Below, in pieces: positions 31,860-43,280 of a stretch of 64,000 nucleotides of DNA. This DNA is from Gnetum montanum (Eukaryota; Streptophyta; Gnetopsida; Gnetales; Gnetaceae). Numbering within the stretch: the stretch's first letter is position 1; every line of letters begins with the position of its first letter. A program made the translations under genes and the position numbers. Below the pieces are notes generated by a model that saw only the letters and a list, made by a program, of their open reading frames with translations, was not told where the DNA came from and did no database searches. The stretch spans positions 55,645 to 119,644 of the forward strand of contig MNCI01004353.1 of assembly GCA_015680685.1 (NCBI GenBank). Reading direction: 5' to 3'.

Positions 31860-33997
31860 ACCTATTAATGACTTATGTAGAAAAATATTCAGATATGTTG
31901 GATGATCATCAGGTCCAGGATCAAGAGATAAAATCTCTGGCTAAGGCACAATAGGCAAAGATTGAAATGTTAAAAACACAATGGGCTCATTAGGAAAAAG
32001 CTTTGATGGTAGGAATGAGAGTTTAAAATATGCCAACTACTAAGTTTTGGTTAAAGGAACCAAAAGTATATAATAGAAAGCAAGGTGAGAGGTTGATTGA
32101 TATTTATCTTTATGAAATTAAAGAGTTTTTAGGGTGAAATAAAACTCAAAGAAGGAAATGGTAAAAGTCATGACATAATTTTTTGTAGGAGCTATAAAAA
32201 CTTGATGTTTGCTAGTTACGTAGGAAGAAAATGTGGGAATTCTTAAGAAGTCTATTAAGATATGGAAGGAAGTTTAGGAGGCTCTAGTGGAGAATTTTCA
32301 CCCTAGAAAATTGATTGATAAGGCTTGGATGAGACTTAAAAAGATTGTGTAGATGAGTAAGTTGGAAGATTTTATCACTAAATATGAAGAAATTTTGCTA
32401 GAAATTTTAGATATTAGTGAGATGATCAAATTTCACTTCTTCAAACATGACCTTAAATGATAGCTTCAACTTTAGCCAAAAACTAGACACATAATGGAAA
32501 CTAGGTAGTAGAAAGCTCTAATCTTTATTTAGTGCAAATGGTGCAAATGAGAATTTCAAGGAAAGATATGAATGCTTTGGTTAACATAGGTACCAACCAT
32601 AACTATCTCACTCTGAATATTGCTCATGATCTTAATTTATAAGTAGTTGTGGCCACAACATCTAGTAATTTGACCAAGTTTTAGTCCATAAGGCTTGTAG
32701 AAATGGTGAAGGGTGTTTTAATGTAGGTTGGGTAGTGGATTGGAGACTTCAAGTTCTTAGGTTTGGACATGAAATCCTTCCAAGTCATTCTTGGAAAAGA
32801 GTTTATGATGAAAAAGTATTAGTTTCTCTAAATTTAAACATCTTGTACATGTCACATGAGGGTTCACCTTGTGTAGTAAAGAATTATGCACTTAGAGTAA
32901 CTTTTAGCACATCTTAGAGCCTATAGGTTATGTCTCCTTTGGAGATGAAGCAGTTGGTTTGGAATCCAACTCAAGAGATATTCTTAGTAGTGTTAAGGAA
33001 TGAGATAGAAGTTGAAGAGGGATCTACTTACTTAGATGGCTTTCTCCTTATGGTTTTAAAGAAGTTTAAGGATGTTATGTTGAGTCAACCATTGAATAAG
33101 TTACTAAAGAGAAGGATGGTAGATCATAAGACTACATTGTTGCTAAGTTTATAGAGAAAATGGTTTTTGAAGTTGGGATGAGAAGCATCAATAAGCATGT
33201 GAAAAAATGAAGTTGGCTCTCATAATTTAGCCTATGTTATCCTTAATTTTTCAAAGCTCTTTGAGTTACAGAAATAATTTTAAGGAGGCACTTGAGGGTG
33301 TGCTTTTGCAAGAAAGGCATCTAGTTGCTTATGAGTAAAGAAAGTTCAATCCAATAGCAAAGTTGTGGCCAATTCATAAAAGGAAGATGTTCATCTTTGG
33401 GCTTGTTGATAATATTTTCTAGGTGATCTTATTAGGGTAAAAACTAACAACACTACCATAAGCTACTTGTTTACTCAGTCAAAATTAAAGTCGAAACAAG
33501 CATGATGATTGACTTTGTTGTCGGAATTTAATCTTTAGTATGTTTATTAACTAGACAAAGATAATGTTTTATTTGATGCATTGGGTAAACATTCTTATTT
33601 GTGTGATGAAAGTTGTGGGTTAGTTAGATTCCTCTTGGATAATTCTTAATAGAAGTTTGAAAGACATAATTTTAAAAGGGTCGAGGCTTGATCAACATGC
33701 CTAGGAATGATTAGCTTTGGTTCAAAGAGGTAATACATTCAACTATTATGAAGTCAATGAATTGGAGAAGGCTTAGTCTAATTGTATTAAGGTAGTGTAG
33801 CTATATTTGGATAATATAGTACAACATAAGTAACAATAGGTAGGTAAGAAATGGAGGTTGATGGAGTTCAAACTAAGCGACTGGGTTCTATTGAAGATGG
33901 ATTATGTAAGATCCATTAGAGAACTAGTTTGTATTAATCAAATAATCTATAAACAAACAACTTCCTAGTTATATAATAGAGATACATCCAATGTTTA
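31860..33997 (+). pseudogene. Element 0 gag-pol, heavily degraded chromovirus type
   Basis: Gag C-terminal half at about 32280-32510 (KLEDFITKYEEILLEILDISEMIKF). Protease at about 32580-32880, with the active site DTGAT decayed to NIGTN (NALVNIGTNHNY) and then LGLDMKSFQVILGKEF. RT N-terminus MVDHKTTLLLSL at about 33118. The RT core is deleted; RNase H follows (GVLLQERHLVAYE, KLWPIHKRKMFIF at about 33297-33420; DALGKHSYL at about 33574). The integrase C-terminal domain ends with FKLSDWVLLKM at about 33870. Stops are numerous. This puts element 0 on the plus strand with 33998 as its 3' LTR. Confidence 0.75.
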
Positions 33998-35728
33998 TGT
34001 TCTTACATTTCCACCATATTTATGAGGCAAAGTTTATGAAATAAGATCTAAGAAATGAAATCGCTCAATTAGCTTCTCAAAGATGATTGGAAAATGAGAG
34101 CTAGATTATTAAAGGAATAGTTTCATGAGAATCTTACCAGAGAAAGATGTTAAAGGAAAGTTCTCTTTATATAAGTGTACTCATTTTGAGTTCATAAGCT
34201 TAGTAATGTGTTTTTAGGATATGTTATGAAGAAATTGTGATTTTTCCATATGCATTAGAGGAGATGAAATCTAGGAATTAATTTGAAAATTGCAAAAGGA
34301 ATTATTGGCAATTGTATCTCTATTGGTTCTTGCATTTTGTAAGTTTATCAGTTTATCAATCAAATGTGCTAGTAAATTGGATTTTCCACAAGAATAATGA
34401 AATGAAGTGCATCCATTTTCTCTGTACATATGCAGAGAACTCTGTAAAAAAAAAAAAAAAAACTGATGAATGACTTCATGACATGGAGATCAATTGCTAT
34501 GTTGTACATTTCAATTTGTAGTGGTTTCCAAATGATGGTAGAAAATTAAGTTGTAGAGCTAAGAATCTTAAATTAAACAAAGGGAAAATACCCAGTCCAA
34601 GTGCTCAGTAGCATTTGATTAAAAATTAGAAGAGCAAGACTATAATTTTGACACAAAATTAACAAAATCCTTGTAAATAGTGTTTAAAAAATAGTCAACA
34701 AAATAGCTCAAAAATTCATTGATATTTCAAACAAAAACCCCTACCACAGAAGAAATTATGGCAATACAAAGTACAATCATAAACAAACAAGAATTCCAGA
34801 TTTACTAAAGAACAAACCAAGCAACTATGGAAAGGAGTAGATCTATACAAATTGGTGTTCCAAAAAAATAATCATGCCAAACCTACGAGCATCAACAATT
34901 TAACATTTTAAACAAAAATGCCCTAAAGCAATGGCTACCAAATACTAAATATTCGTAGGTCCAGAAACACTAAATGGAGGGTATATGTCACAACATCTTT
35001 CATGGCAACACTAGAGTTTTGAAAGGTAGCTCCTGTCCTATAGTGCGCACACAAATTCCATACTACAGGGAATTACGCAGTCGCAAGGCATAGACACCAC
35101 AAAACTAGAAGAAGGCATTGACACCATAAAGTTAGAATAGGGCTTGAATCTACAATTTCTTCTCCCTGATGGAGGTAGAAGTTATTGAGCTAGGAAATAA
35201 TGAGTGCAAAAACCAAAGGCAACTTCTGTGGAATTGCCATCCTGAGTTGTATTAGTAGGATTCAGAATCGAGAAGTGCAAGACACATAAGGAACACATGC
35301 AATGGAGGCAACACAATAGTAGGCATGGTGGTCATGGAGATAAGCATCGATGCAAGGCGCATCAAAAATCAATCACATTTATTAAGCTTGCATGACCTTC
35401 ACAATGATTTAATTAAAAAACAAAATGAATTATTATAAACAAAGAAGCAAGGTTTATTTAGATTACAACCTTTTTTAAAAAAGGAAAAGGGGAGGTTTAC
35501 AGTTCCAAAATGGAAGAATTCATAATCATAAACCTTTACTTTTTGAAAATTAAAATTTTCAATGAAAGTTATAGCCTCCCATAAAGGTTATAAATAGACA
35601 CTTGAAAATTATAGCTTATTTTAATACTTAGAAGTTATAAATTCTTAAGGAAGTTAGGAATAAATTCCTTAGATATTTGTAATACCCTCAACTCCTCATG
35701 ATTATTATAACTACCCTAAGGTCATTAT
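33998..35728 (+). repeat. Element 0 right LTR, first piece
   Basis: Matches 1229 to about 2993 in order. It is interrupted at 35728, in the middle of the TATA region (left copy GGTCACTATAAAAGGG; here GGTCATTAT then foreign sequence). The LTR resumes at 38695 with ATTATAAAATGGCCTTC. Confidence 0.8.
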
Positions 35729-36099
35729 TGTTGGCGACTATTTAAGACCAAACCGCCAATGTTGGGGCCTTCAAGTCTTGTGACTCTGGAAAGTCACAAG
35801 ATCAAAGGTGTTCTTCAAATAGGGTTTAGGTGCTTGCTAGTCTCTGGCAACGCTAAGGCTCAAATGCCTCCAAATAAACTTAGTAGTTATGAAATGAACT
35901 AATTGTGAATATGTGTTTGCTATTGCAAATGTTAGAATGGTTGGGTTGCGTATAGAATTATAATTGGCTATCATAAAAAAGATTTGGCTAACTTTGTCGA
36001 ACACTATGAGTTGTTGGAGATTTCTATTTTGTTTAATCACTTAGTCTATATGTTCCTTATAATACCTACTTGTAACAAATAAAATTTTACAAAAAATGT

Positions 36100-37080
36100 G
36101 AGCACAAATTTACCAATCTACTCCTAATTTTCTCTAGAGAGAAAGTTCCATAAGAAAATTAGAAATAAAGTGAAATTCAATAGATTTAGAAAGAGAAAGG
36201 AAAAAAAGCAAAATTGTATGAAATCTCAAATATTTAAGCAAGATAAATTGATACAATGAAACACTTCGCAATAAAGTTATTCCTAATTCAGTAACTACAA
36301 ATTGTCCAAATTCTTTGAGCTCAATAAGTAATTTCATTAAAACAATTTTATTAAACTACCAAAAAAACGTTGCATAAACTACAACGTACAAGTCTCTATT
36401 TTGGCTAGTTAATAGTTGTCAAAGTTTGCATTCAACAGAGCTTTCAAAAAATTTAACAGTTTTTGGATTGAAATATTAAGGTGATACACTTTAAAAATAA
36501 AGAAGCTATTTCAATCTCATCAAAGTATCAAAGACTTTCCTAAATTCTCTATGCTCAAAACAAGCAATTTTGTTAAGACATTACTATTAAATTGCTCTTG
36601 AGGCTTTTCAACAACATAAGTTTTTCTATGGAAAATCTTAATAGGAGTCTAATATTGTACAAAAATAGAGCTATAAAAGCAACTTAAGAAAAAATCCTAA
36701 AATTAAATGCTAAGCGTAATACTACCTTAACCATTAGCTAAGTAAACAAAATAGGAAGAAATGAACTCAAAGAATTAAAACAAAGTAGCCAAATTAATGT
36801 CTTTAGCAAGCCATTTTACAAGTTCTTCAAATGTTCTTCTTCTAAGTCTCTTTCCCTAGTCATTCTACCCTTGAAGCCTTTTTATAGTGACTTTAGGTAG
36901 TAAGTTACAAACATTATGGGGTTGGTTATAACCACATGATAATTAGTTATAACAAAGTGTCTCTTGTAGTTACAACTACCAAGGTGTTAAAGAAGATAAA
37001 ACCTTTTTTCCTTTTTATAAATTATCATAAAAACCCATGATATAACCTTATCCCAATTTTATTTTAATCCCAATTTTATT
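36100..37080 (-). repeat. Minus-strand LTR-like segment related to element 0
   Basis: The reverse complement of 36720-36990 follows element 0 LTR 2960-3165: TAAAGTCACTATAAAAAGGC, then a leader with GCTTGCTAAAGACATTAAT and TTTACTTAGCTAATGGTT. TATA at about 36878-36888. The outer limits are approximate. Confidence 0.5.
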
Positions 37081-37708
37081 TTAAACCAAATCCCTTTGCA
37101 TCGGTGCATAAAACTCTTCGTATTTAACCATATCTATCGGGCTTACGTGTTGCAGGCGCTGAAACTAGGGTTTACAGGTTGCCGCATTCCATTCTTCATC
37201 GTTGTGAATGCCGTCAATGTTGCCTAAATTCAGGAGCAATCTCTAAATATGCTGCCACCGGATGGCACCTGAGCAGAGCCTTGCGCTCCAGCGTTGTTCC
37301 TTGCTCCTCCTCCGCTGGCGATATCCTCCTGTTCTACTTCCTTCCTTATTTTCTTCTTGGTGGTGTGCTTAGATTCTGATTCTCCTGACGCAGGGATCGA
37401 TCCAGGAATCCGCAGAAACGGAACGGGAATGAAAAGATGCCCGATTCGTGATTGCTTTTGACGAATTCCAGGAGTGTGGACTGAAATTCGAAAACCAGAG
37501 TCATACGTTCAAAGCCGCAGATGAAGGGGAAGAAGTTGAACGGGCATGGGAGATTCGTCAGCCACAACGAATCAATTAAATGGAAATCAATTGTTGTAGC
37601 TTTTTATTGAGAGCTGTGGATGTTGTGTTGCAGGCCTATGACTGGGTAGCCTATGAATTCGCGGCCGTTGTTCGTGAAGCCCAGCCCCAGAGCTTGCAAG
37701 ATCCTTAC

Positions 37709-37915
37709 CTGCAGCTTCTCTGTTAGGCACTTAGGCATCCTTGTTTTGATTGCTATGTCTGCAATTTCTGGATATGTGCGAAGCAGTGCCGGCAGAGCTG
37801 AGGATCTCAGAACAACATCGCGTTGGTTTGCGGAAGATTTGGCAATGATGCCTAACGCTATAGTTCCACTTTCTCGTATAAATGGTGATGAAGATGATAA
37901 TATTTTTCTGGGCAA
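37709..37915 (-). pseudogene. ARM-repeat (importin-alpha-like) gene fragment with retained splice donor
   Basis: The minus-strand frame contains ESGTIALGIIAKSSANQRDV followed by VLRSSALPALLR. This resembles an importin-alpha armadillo repeat (pattern ALGN-A-D---CRD-VL---AL--LL). It ends CTG CAG followed by GTAAGG at 37708-37703, a consensus donor, so intronic DNA was captured as well. The sequence immediately upstream on the minus strand (to about 38100) is open in another frame but is not clearly ARM-like. Family assignment is tentative. Confidence 0.45.
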
Positions 37916-38433
37916 ATTTACCAGGCCTAGAATATCCCAATACTCTTTTCAGGTCTTGATGCACGTTAGTAGCTAGCACTATAACTTGATGAAGAACCAT
38001 TGAACTCTTTGGCGGATGAGACAATAGACTTTGTAGGCCCTTATGATATGTTCGCAGAGCCATGGATGGTTTAACTTCCTTGCAGCGACGCCAAACCATG
38101 CCGGCCTTTAATACATGTTGTACATCATACCAGATTTAAACCATGCAGAGTCACAGAAAGAAAACTCAGATCCAGGATTCCACACACAGTGTACAATTGT
38201 GAACTATGACTGTGATTAACCACCTTTACCATATTTAAATTTTGATCGTTCAAGGAATGTACAGGACCTTGCGCCATGAGGTAGAAGCCATTACTTTATC
38301 ACACTCCAAACCAATCTCTGGTAACTGCTATCATTTTCTTCATTCAACGTTTGAGACTTTAAGTTGAAGTGGTAAGCTCTTATGACGGCAGATGTTTCCA
38401 AGCTTGCTATGGGAAATGTCTGCATAGCCTTGA

Positions 38434-38634
38434 TCAAAGTTTTAAGTTTGGCAACCAATGCTTTCTAAAGTTATTCAAGAAGCCTTCATGATTTGCAAAA
38501 TCTTCCAAGAATCCATAAAAACCATTCATCATATCCAAATTTCTGGGGGCATCATCCATAAGATCACCTAGTTGCTTCAACATCTCTTTTTGAATCTTCA
38601 CATTGGTGCACTCCCTTATTACATTGGTGGGCAA
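38434..38634 (-). pseudogene. MULE/SWIM-type transposase-like fragment
   Basis: A 66-codon open frame with VIRECTNVKIQKEML, LMDDAPRNLDMMNGFYGFLEDF and NNFRKHWLPNLKL. The F-x-x-x-W-x-P-K/N-L ending resembles plant MULE-derived SWIM zinc-finger proteins, as I recall them. No catalytic region is present. It sits close to the right end of the insertion. Confidence 0.4.
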
Positions 38635-38694
38635 TAAATGGAACCCCTTTTAGCCATAAAGCTTGCTCCATTAAATGGTCTAAATGTGTCAAAA

Positions 38695-38759
38695 ATTATA
38701 AAATGGCCTTCAAAGGTGGATTTGAGAAAGGAAGGAAGAAGATTGGGGAAAAGCACCTT
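38695..38759 (+). repeat. Element 0 right LTR, second piece
   Basis: ATTATAAAATGGCCTTCAAA and the following GGATTTGAGAAAGGAAGGAA match 2991-3055 of the left LTR. It is cut at 38759 by A3; ACCTT at 38755-38759 would be the A3 target site. Confidence 0.75.
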
Positions 38760-39684
38760 TGATGAGCGACGAGTATACCCTACACCCAACCATATGAATT
38801 ACAAGCATTCACATGCAATTCAGTCGAATTTTGCAGACTTTCAATTCCTAAATACACTAGTTTTAAGAGGTGAAATCTAACTGTGATGATCATTGTCTTC
38901 TCAACTACACTTGTGGAGCTTAGTTGTATGGTTAAGTGTAATTGAGGCACATGATTATTATTATTTTATATTTTATTCACCTACGATTAATAACAAGTTG
39001 AAACTCAATTTATGAACCAATTTAACTAATTTAATTGCTAATTAATAACTAACTATCCTAACATAAGCATCCGGTCCCACTTTCCGTACACATCCTGAAT
39101 GCATACAACACTGCTGGGCTACCAAGTATTAAGCACTACTAGGATTACCAAGTGTTGTATGTTATGCTTGAAACAGTCGTACTTATGTGTTTAATCTATT
39201 TAGCATAATTAGTTAATTAATTAAAGTTTTACTTATCTTAATTAATTGCATAATTAATGAAAATAATAAATACAAAATAAATTATTAATGTATTCCAAGT
39301 GCTACAAGGTTTGATCAAAAGGCTCATCTTTATTACCATTCACACTGGTGTGCTCAAGTACATCAGTGCTTGAATAAATATCCATATACTTTTTGACTCC
39401 TATTATAGGTACTCAGAATAATATTCTAACTCTCAAATGACAAAACTGCAAGAGCTCTGCTACAACTATGATATGACACCCACAAATATGGTTGGTGAGT
39501 ATGTATTTATAAACTTTATCATGGAGCTGCGTCAATGTGGCCCTATCAACAGGGCCTCGTAAACGTAGCAAATACTATGTCATCGCGTTGATGGGGATTC
39601 ATCGATGAGATTGCGTTGATGGGTATCCATCAACGAGGCCATGTCAATGGGGGCTCATCGACATGACACTTTGATGCTTCATCA
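38760..39684 (-). repeat. A3 3' LTR
   Basis: On the plus strand it starts TGATGAG and ends CATCA. The reverse complement matches family A (GTGTAGGG...CTCGTCGCTCATCA end; AATAAAGATGA block; TTTATAAATA TATA at about 39504-39513). U3 (39530-39670) carries its own palindromic set: GGCCCTATCAACAGGGCC and a perfect 9-bp inverted pair CGTTGATGG/CCATCAACG at about 39612-39633. Confidence 0.85.
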
Positions 39685-39697
39685 TATCCCCATGATT
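39685..39697 (-). other. A3 polypurine tract
   Basis: The minus strand reads AATCATGGGGATA directly before the LTR, homologous to TCATGGGGGTA in A2 and A4. Confidence 0.7.
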
Positions 39698-39839
39698 GAA
39701 TAAAAACTCATCCTTAAGTTCCTTTACAAAATTAGGAAGGTATGGAATTATTGACTAACTCTTGACATAACAAACTAACATAATAAAACTAAGTGCCCGA
39801 GTGTACAAATCAACATCATTACAAAACTTTGTGGTGTCC

Positions 39840-42734
39840 TACTCAAACTGGATAGCACATCCTTTGATGCAATGAAGGTGGCTAAGAAGATCAAATAGTC
39901 CGAGGCAGTGGAGGCTCCTAAGATTCTAAAGGACCTTCGCTAGCTTTGGGTGCGGGCAATGGCTAAGGCAGCTGTGGTTGTCTTGCTGTAGCTGCTACCT
40001 TTGGTGGAAGGTAAAAGGCATCCAATAATTCCTTCATCTTCTCCTCCTTGTAGCAGGGATCATTCACAGTCCACGTGACATTACTAATGTGGAATGGAAT
40101 GAAGATATCCCACAGGCAGGGCATTATTAAGAACAACTCCTTGACGTTGATGAACCAGATAAAGAATTATTTGCATTCAACATTGAATGCCCTCATTGCA
40201 TTCTACAACTCTTGGTAGTTATTCATTCTTTTGGTCAAGCCCTTGGTAGCAAATCTCTTATCAGTGTATTTGCCCTTGGGAACCTCGAGTTCAGCATTTT
40301 CCACTACAAGCTTTTACTTGGTGTCCTTGTGGTCGTACAAAAGTATGAGCTAGCCACTTGCTTTTCTAGTTCTGACAACAGTTTTTTGACAGTCAACATA
40401 GCTAGGTTTGCATACCGAAGATTGAAAAGCTCCATATATTCAGTCATTTCCTCTATTTGTAACTCCTTAAAGAGAATTGCTACTTTATTATATTGGTCAA
40501 TCTCATCAATGGTGGATTTCCATAATTCACATCCTTGTTGGAGTTGTTGAAGGATCTCATTTACATTTGCCTTCATCACTTGAAAGTGTTTTTCATTTTT
40601 TTCTATAGGCCAACCTGGTCTCTGTAGTGATCCTTGACTCTCTCAAATTTGAGAGCCTTTGATTTCCATGTGGCTACATCTATTGTAATTTTTTGGCAAA
40701 GGACACAGACCTCATTCATAGAGAGGTTTTTGTTCTCAACAACCAATCTCCTTAACTCTGTGTTTTCTCTGGCTAGTTGCTCTTATTGTTGATGAATAAG
40801 ATCAGTCAATTGTTGTTTATGCACATCAATATTTCATAGGCAATGATTTTTTACAATTAGCTACACATTCTCCTGGTAGGTCAGGTCTAAGGCCTTCTAA
40901 ATTTTATGTTGGGTGGCATCTACCAAGGATCAATAGAACACCATCATCTCCATCACACCCTCAACCCCTTTCAACCTAGTGTGAAGCTATTCAAGAGCTT
41001 CATCTCTTGTCAATGCTAGGTTGAGAAATGCAAGGTCAACAATTTGGACTCTCAATTTAGCAACTTTGGCATCCAAGCGTTCATTTAGCTCCTTGGTTGT
41101 TTTGAGTTACCCTTCCAAAATAATGTTATTTCCCCTTGCCTCTAGCAACTTCAATTGGGTTGTAGTTATACTATCCAGAAGATCAAAGACATTGGAAAGC
41201 AATTTCCTAGTTCCTACCAATTGGTCTAGCAGTTTTTCATGTTGTGCTGCACTTAACCTGTTGTTTATGGCCCTTGCGAATGTCTACACATATTTAAGTG
41301 TAGTGATGTATGGTATAGATGCTGTAGGTGCATTGAGTGTTTTGGTAATTTTGTCAACAACCACCTCTACTACTATTTCTTATCCTTGGTGCTACATCAC
41401 TAGTATTGTTGCCCCCTCTCCCTCCTCTAAGTGCACCAAGAAGTTTGTGGCATTCCTAGAAATCGTTGGAAGTTGCTGCTATTTTGAGAGAGATAATATT
41501 ACCTCTCTGGCACTAGGATTTGACCTTACAAATAGTTGTGTTTGTTGGGTAGAGTAAATGGGTCCAACTCCTTTCATTAGGTTGACTATTCGAGCCACCT
41601 CATTCAGGTGACTTATTGCTAGTCAATACATAGATGGGTCTCCACCACTTGTGCTTGCTTGTTGCTTTTGCTTGCTCAAGAGCCATTTTTGGTACTTGCA
41701 AACCATTGGGATGTTGCAACGATGTCTAACACAATTTTCTGAGTGGTAGGTGGAGGTGGTGGTTACTGCTCCTCTTCTTGGATTATTGTTGCAGGGGTTT
41801 TGTCCTTCATCATCTCTACCCAATTAGTAGTCGAAGCGCATCAGACAACATCATTAATATAGTGGACTATTCCTCCCCTTCGACATAGTTTTCTAATGAG
41901 GCATGGGAAGGAGAATGTCTTCCTTCCACGTTCATTCTCCTTGAGTCACTTCTCTATCTCCAGATAGATTAGTTGTGGAAGGTTGATGGGGAATCTTCCA
42001 CTCAGAGTAGCACATGCATGGGTAGAAAAAGTAGTAATCTTGCTAGCCCTTACTATGAGATTTAGGTGAAAGGTTGCAATCTTGTAGTGGATTCTTTTTG
42101 TCAATGTGAGTGCATTGTACTCCTTGTGATCGACACCAGAACACTATTGAACCCATTCCTTTTTGATGCTAGGGTCCACCTACATTAGAATCTTGGTGAG
42201 ATTTGTCCTAGTGTTAAGTAACCCAAGTGCCTTTCCAATGGCCTACATTGAGTAGAACAATGAAATGTACTTGATTTTGATTGTTGAATTGGCCTACCAA
42301 TTGTTCCAAAATAAGAACATCTCTCCCATATACCACTCCCCACTAGGAGTGATAATTGGTCACATGGAAGAGGTCTTCAATTGGTTTTGTACCTCTTTAG
42401 GTGCTTGCTCCAAGAAAGATCCAAAGTTTAGCTCCTAGAGCACCATCTTTTGGACCTCCCTTGATCTAATATGGTTCAAGTAGGCATTTTTCAAGGTCAC
42501 TTCAAGGTTTTCTTGCTAAGCTAATACCTCATCTTGATGGAAATGTTTTGTTGCTATCACATGTTCTATAATCTAATGAATAGATTCCACTTTGGCCTCT
42601 TCTCTAAAAGGTCTTGTGACATGGGTTGCAATTGGTTCTTCCTGGGTTTGTTCTTGGCACCTTCTTGTTCTTTGCCATTTCTCCCTTAGTTGAGATGGTC
42701 CTCTTTTTTGCATGTGTTTGCATTTTAGTCCCAT
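39840..42734 (-). pseudogene. A3 third coding region (env position): plant transposon-type protein with coiled coil
   Basis: The minus-strand frame starts ATG at 42734, directly after a splice acceptor (GAGCACAG). Readable parts: MGLKCKHMQKRGPSQLREKW; EVQNQLKTSS and IITPSGEWYMGE; LTKRIHYKIATFHLNLIVRA; FSTHACATLSGRFPINLPQL; GRKTFSFPCLIRKLCRRGGI. The last two resemble the 'putative plant transposon protein' found in other plant retroelements. The C-terminal third (about 41500-40300) is rich in L/E/K/Q heptad-like segments, so a coiled coil is likely; the end is P/A-rich. No signal peptide or membrane helix is seen, so this is not an obvious envelope protein. Many stops, several of them TAG where CAG is likely. 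Confidence 0.55.
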
Positions 42735-43038
42735 CTGTGCTCACAACACATCTATGAATTAGTAGATATAATGTGTAACTTAGAATATTTGAATACATTA
42801 TCTTGTTAATTAGTTACACTTGGCTATGGTTGGATCATGGTAGATTGATTATTTTATTTTTATTTTATGAATTAATTTTTATTATAAGTATCACCAAAAC
42901 TCGTTGGAAGGGTTTAACTTTTGTAATTTGGTGTTTAAATGTTGATTTCTTAGTTAAACCTTTGCGAGAGTTAGAACAATGGTGAAAATTTTTCTATTAA
43001 AAATGGCACATTTGTGGCCCCCATGACTAAGAGCTTAC
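42735..43038 (-). other. 5'-UTR intron of the A3 third coding region
   Basis: Donor CTCGAG then GTAAGC (exon ends at 43039), acceptor GAGCACAG before ATG 42734. Length 304 nt, AT-rich. The acceptor position is conserved in A2 (TATGTGCAG before ATG 27669) and in A4 (TGTGTAG before ATA 56688). Confidence 0.55.
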
Positions 43039-43165
43039 CTCGAGGAGCAATAGGATTGAAGAATGGAATGATTCAGACAAATGGATAAAATGTTATTGGC
43101 TCTAAAAACTACAAAAACTCCTTGGGTGTTTGAGAGCAAATGTGAAAATTTCTAAGGGTCACGCA

Positions 43166-43280
43166 TATTTATAGTATTTTTGTGCTACATCAACAGGGCC
43201 ACATATACAGGGCCTTGTATACGCATGGGTTCTATTGATGAGGCCCTATTTATGGGGTCCATAAACAAAATTTTCAAACT
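43166..43280 (-). promoter_or_regulatory. Internal promoter of A3 third coding region
   Basis: TATAAATA on the minus strand at 43166-43173. Upstream of it (43180-43280) lie GGCCCTGTTGATGTAGC, CAAGGCCCTGTATATGTGG and CCATAAATAGGGCCTCAT, the same words as in the U3 of the A3 LTR. This suggests an LTR-derived or LTR-like subgenomic promoter. Confidence 0.5.

Larger units (their letters stand above)
35729..38694. mobile_element. Chimeric 2,966-bp insertion with captured gene fragments
   Basis: ATTAT flanks it on both sides (35724-35728 and 38695-38699), a 5-bp target duplication. The ends TGTTGGCGACTATTTAAGAC and the reverse complement TTTTGACACATTTAGACC are only loosely alike. It contains a hairpin (arms 35777-35785 and 35792-35800), a minus-strand LTR-like promoter related to element 0, and two minus-strand cellular or transposase-like gene fragments. 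The class is unresolved. Confidence 0.55.

Noticed and set aside
35729-35760. Possible terminal inverted repeat of a DNA transposon
   Set aside because: The match with the reverse complement of 38663-38694 needs gaps and mismatches, and the 5-bp duplication fits no common TIR superfamily, so no class is assigned.
41021-41557. Plus-strand open frame of 178 codons with hydrophobic residues, looking like a membrane protein
   Set aside because: It is the complement of a Leu/Glu/Lys-rich coiled-coil segment of the minus-strand third gene of A3; the complement of such codons gives hydrophobic and Ser-rich residues.
39840-42734. Classical retroviral envelope gene in A3
   Set aside because: The position fits, but no signal peptide, transmembrane segment or Cys-rich surface domain can be seen; sequence blocks resemble plant transposon-type proteins instead.
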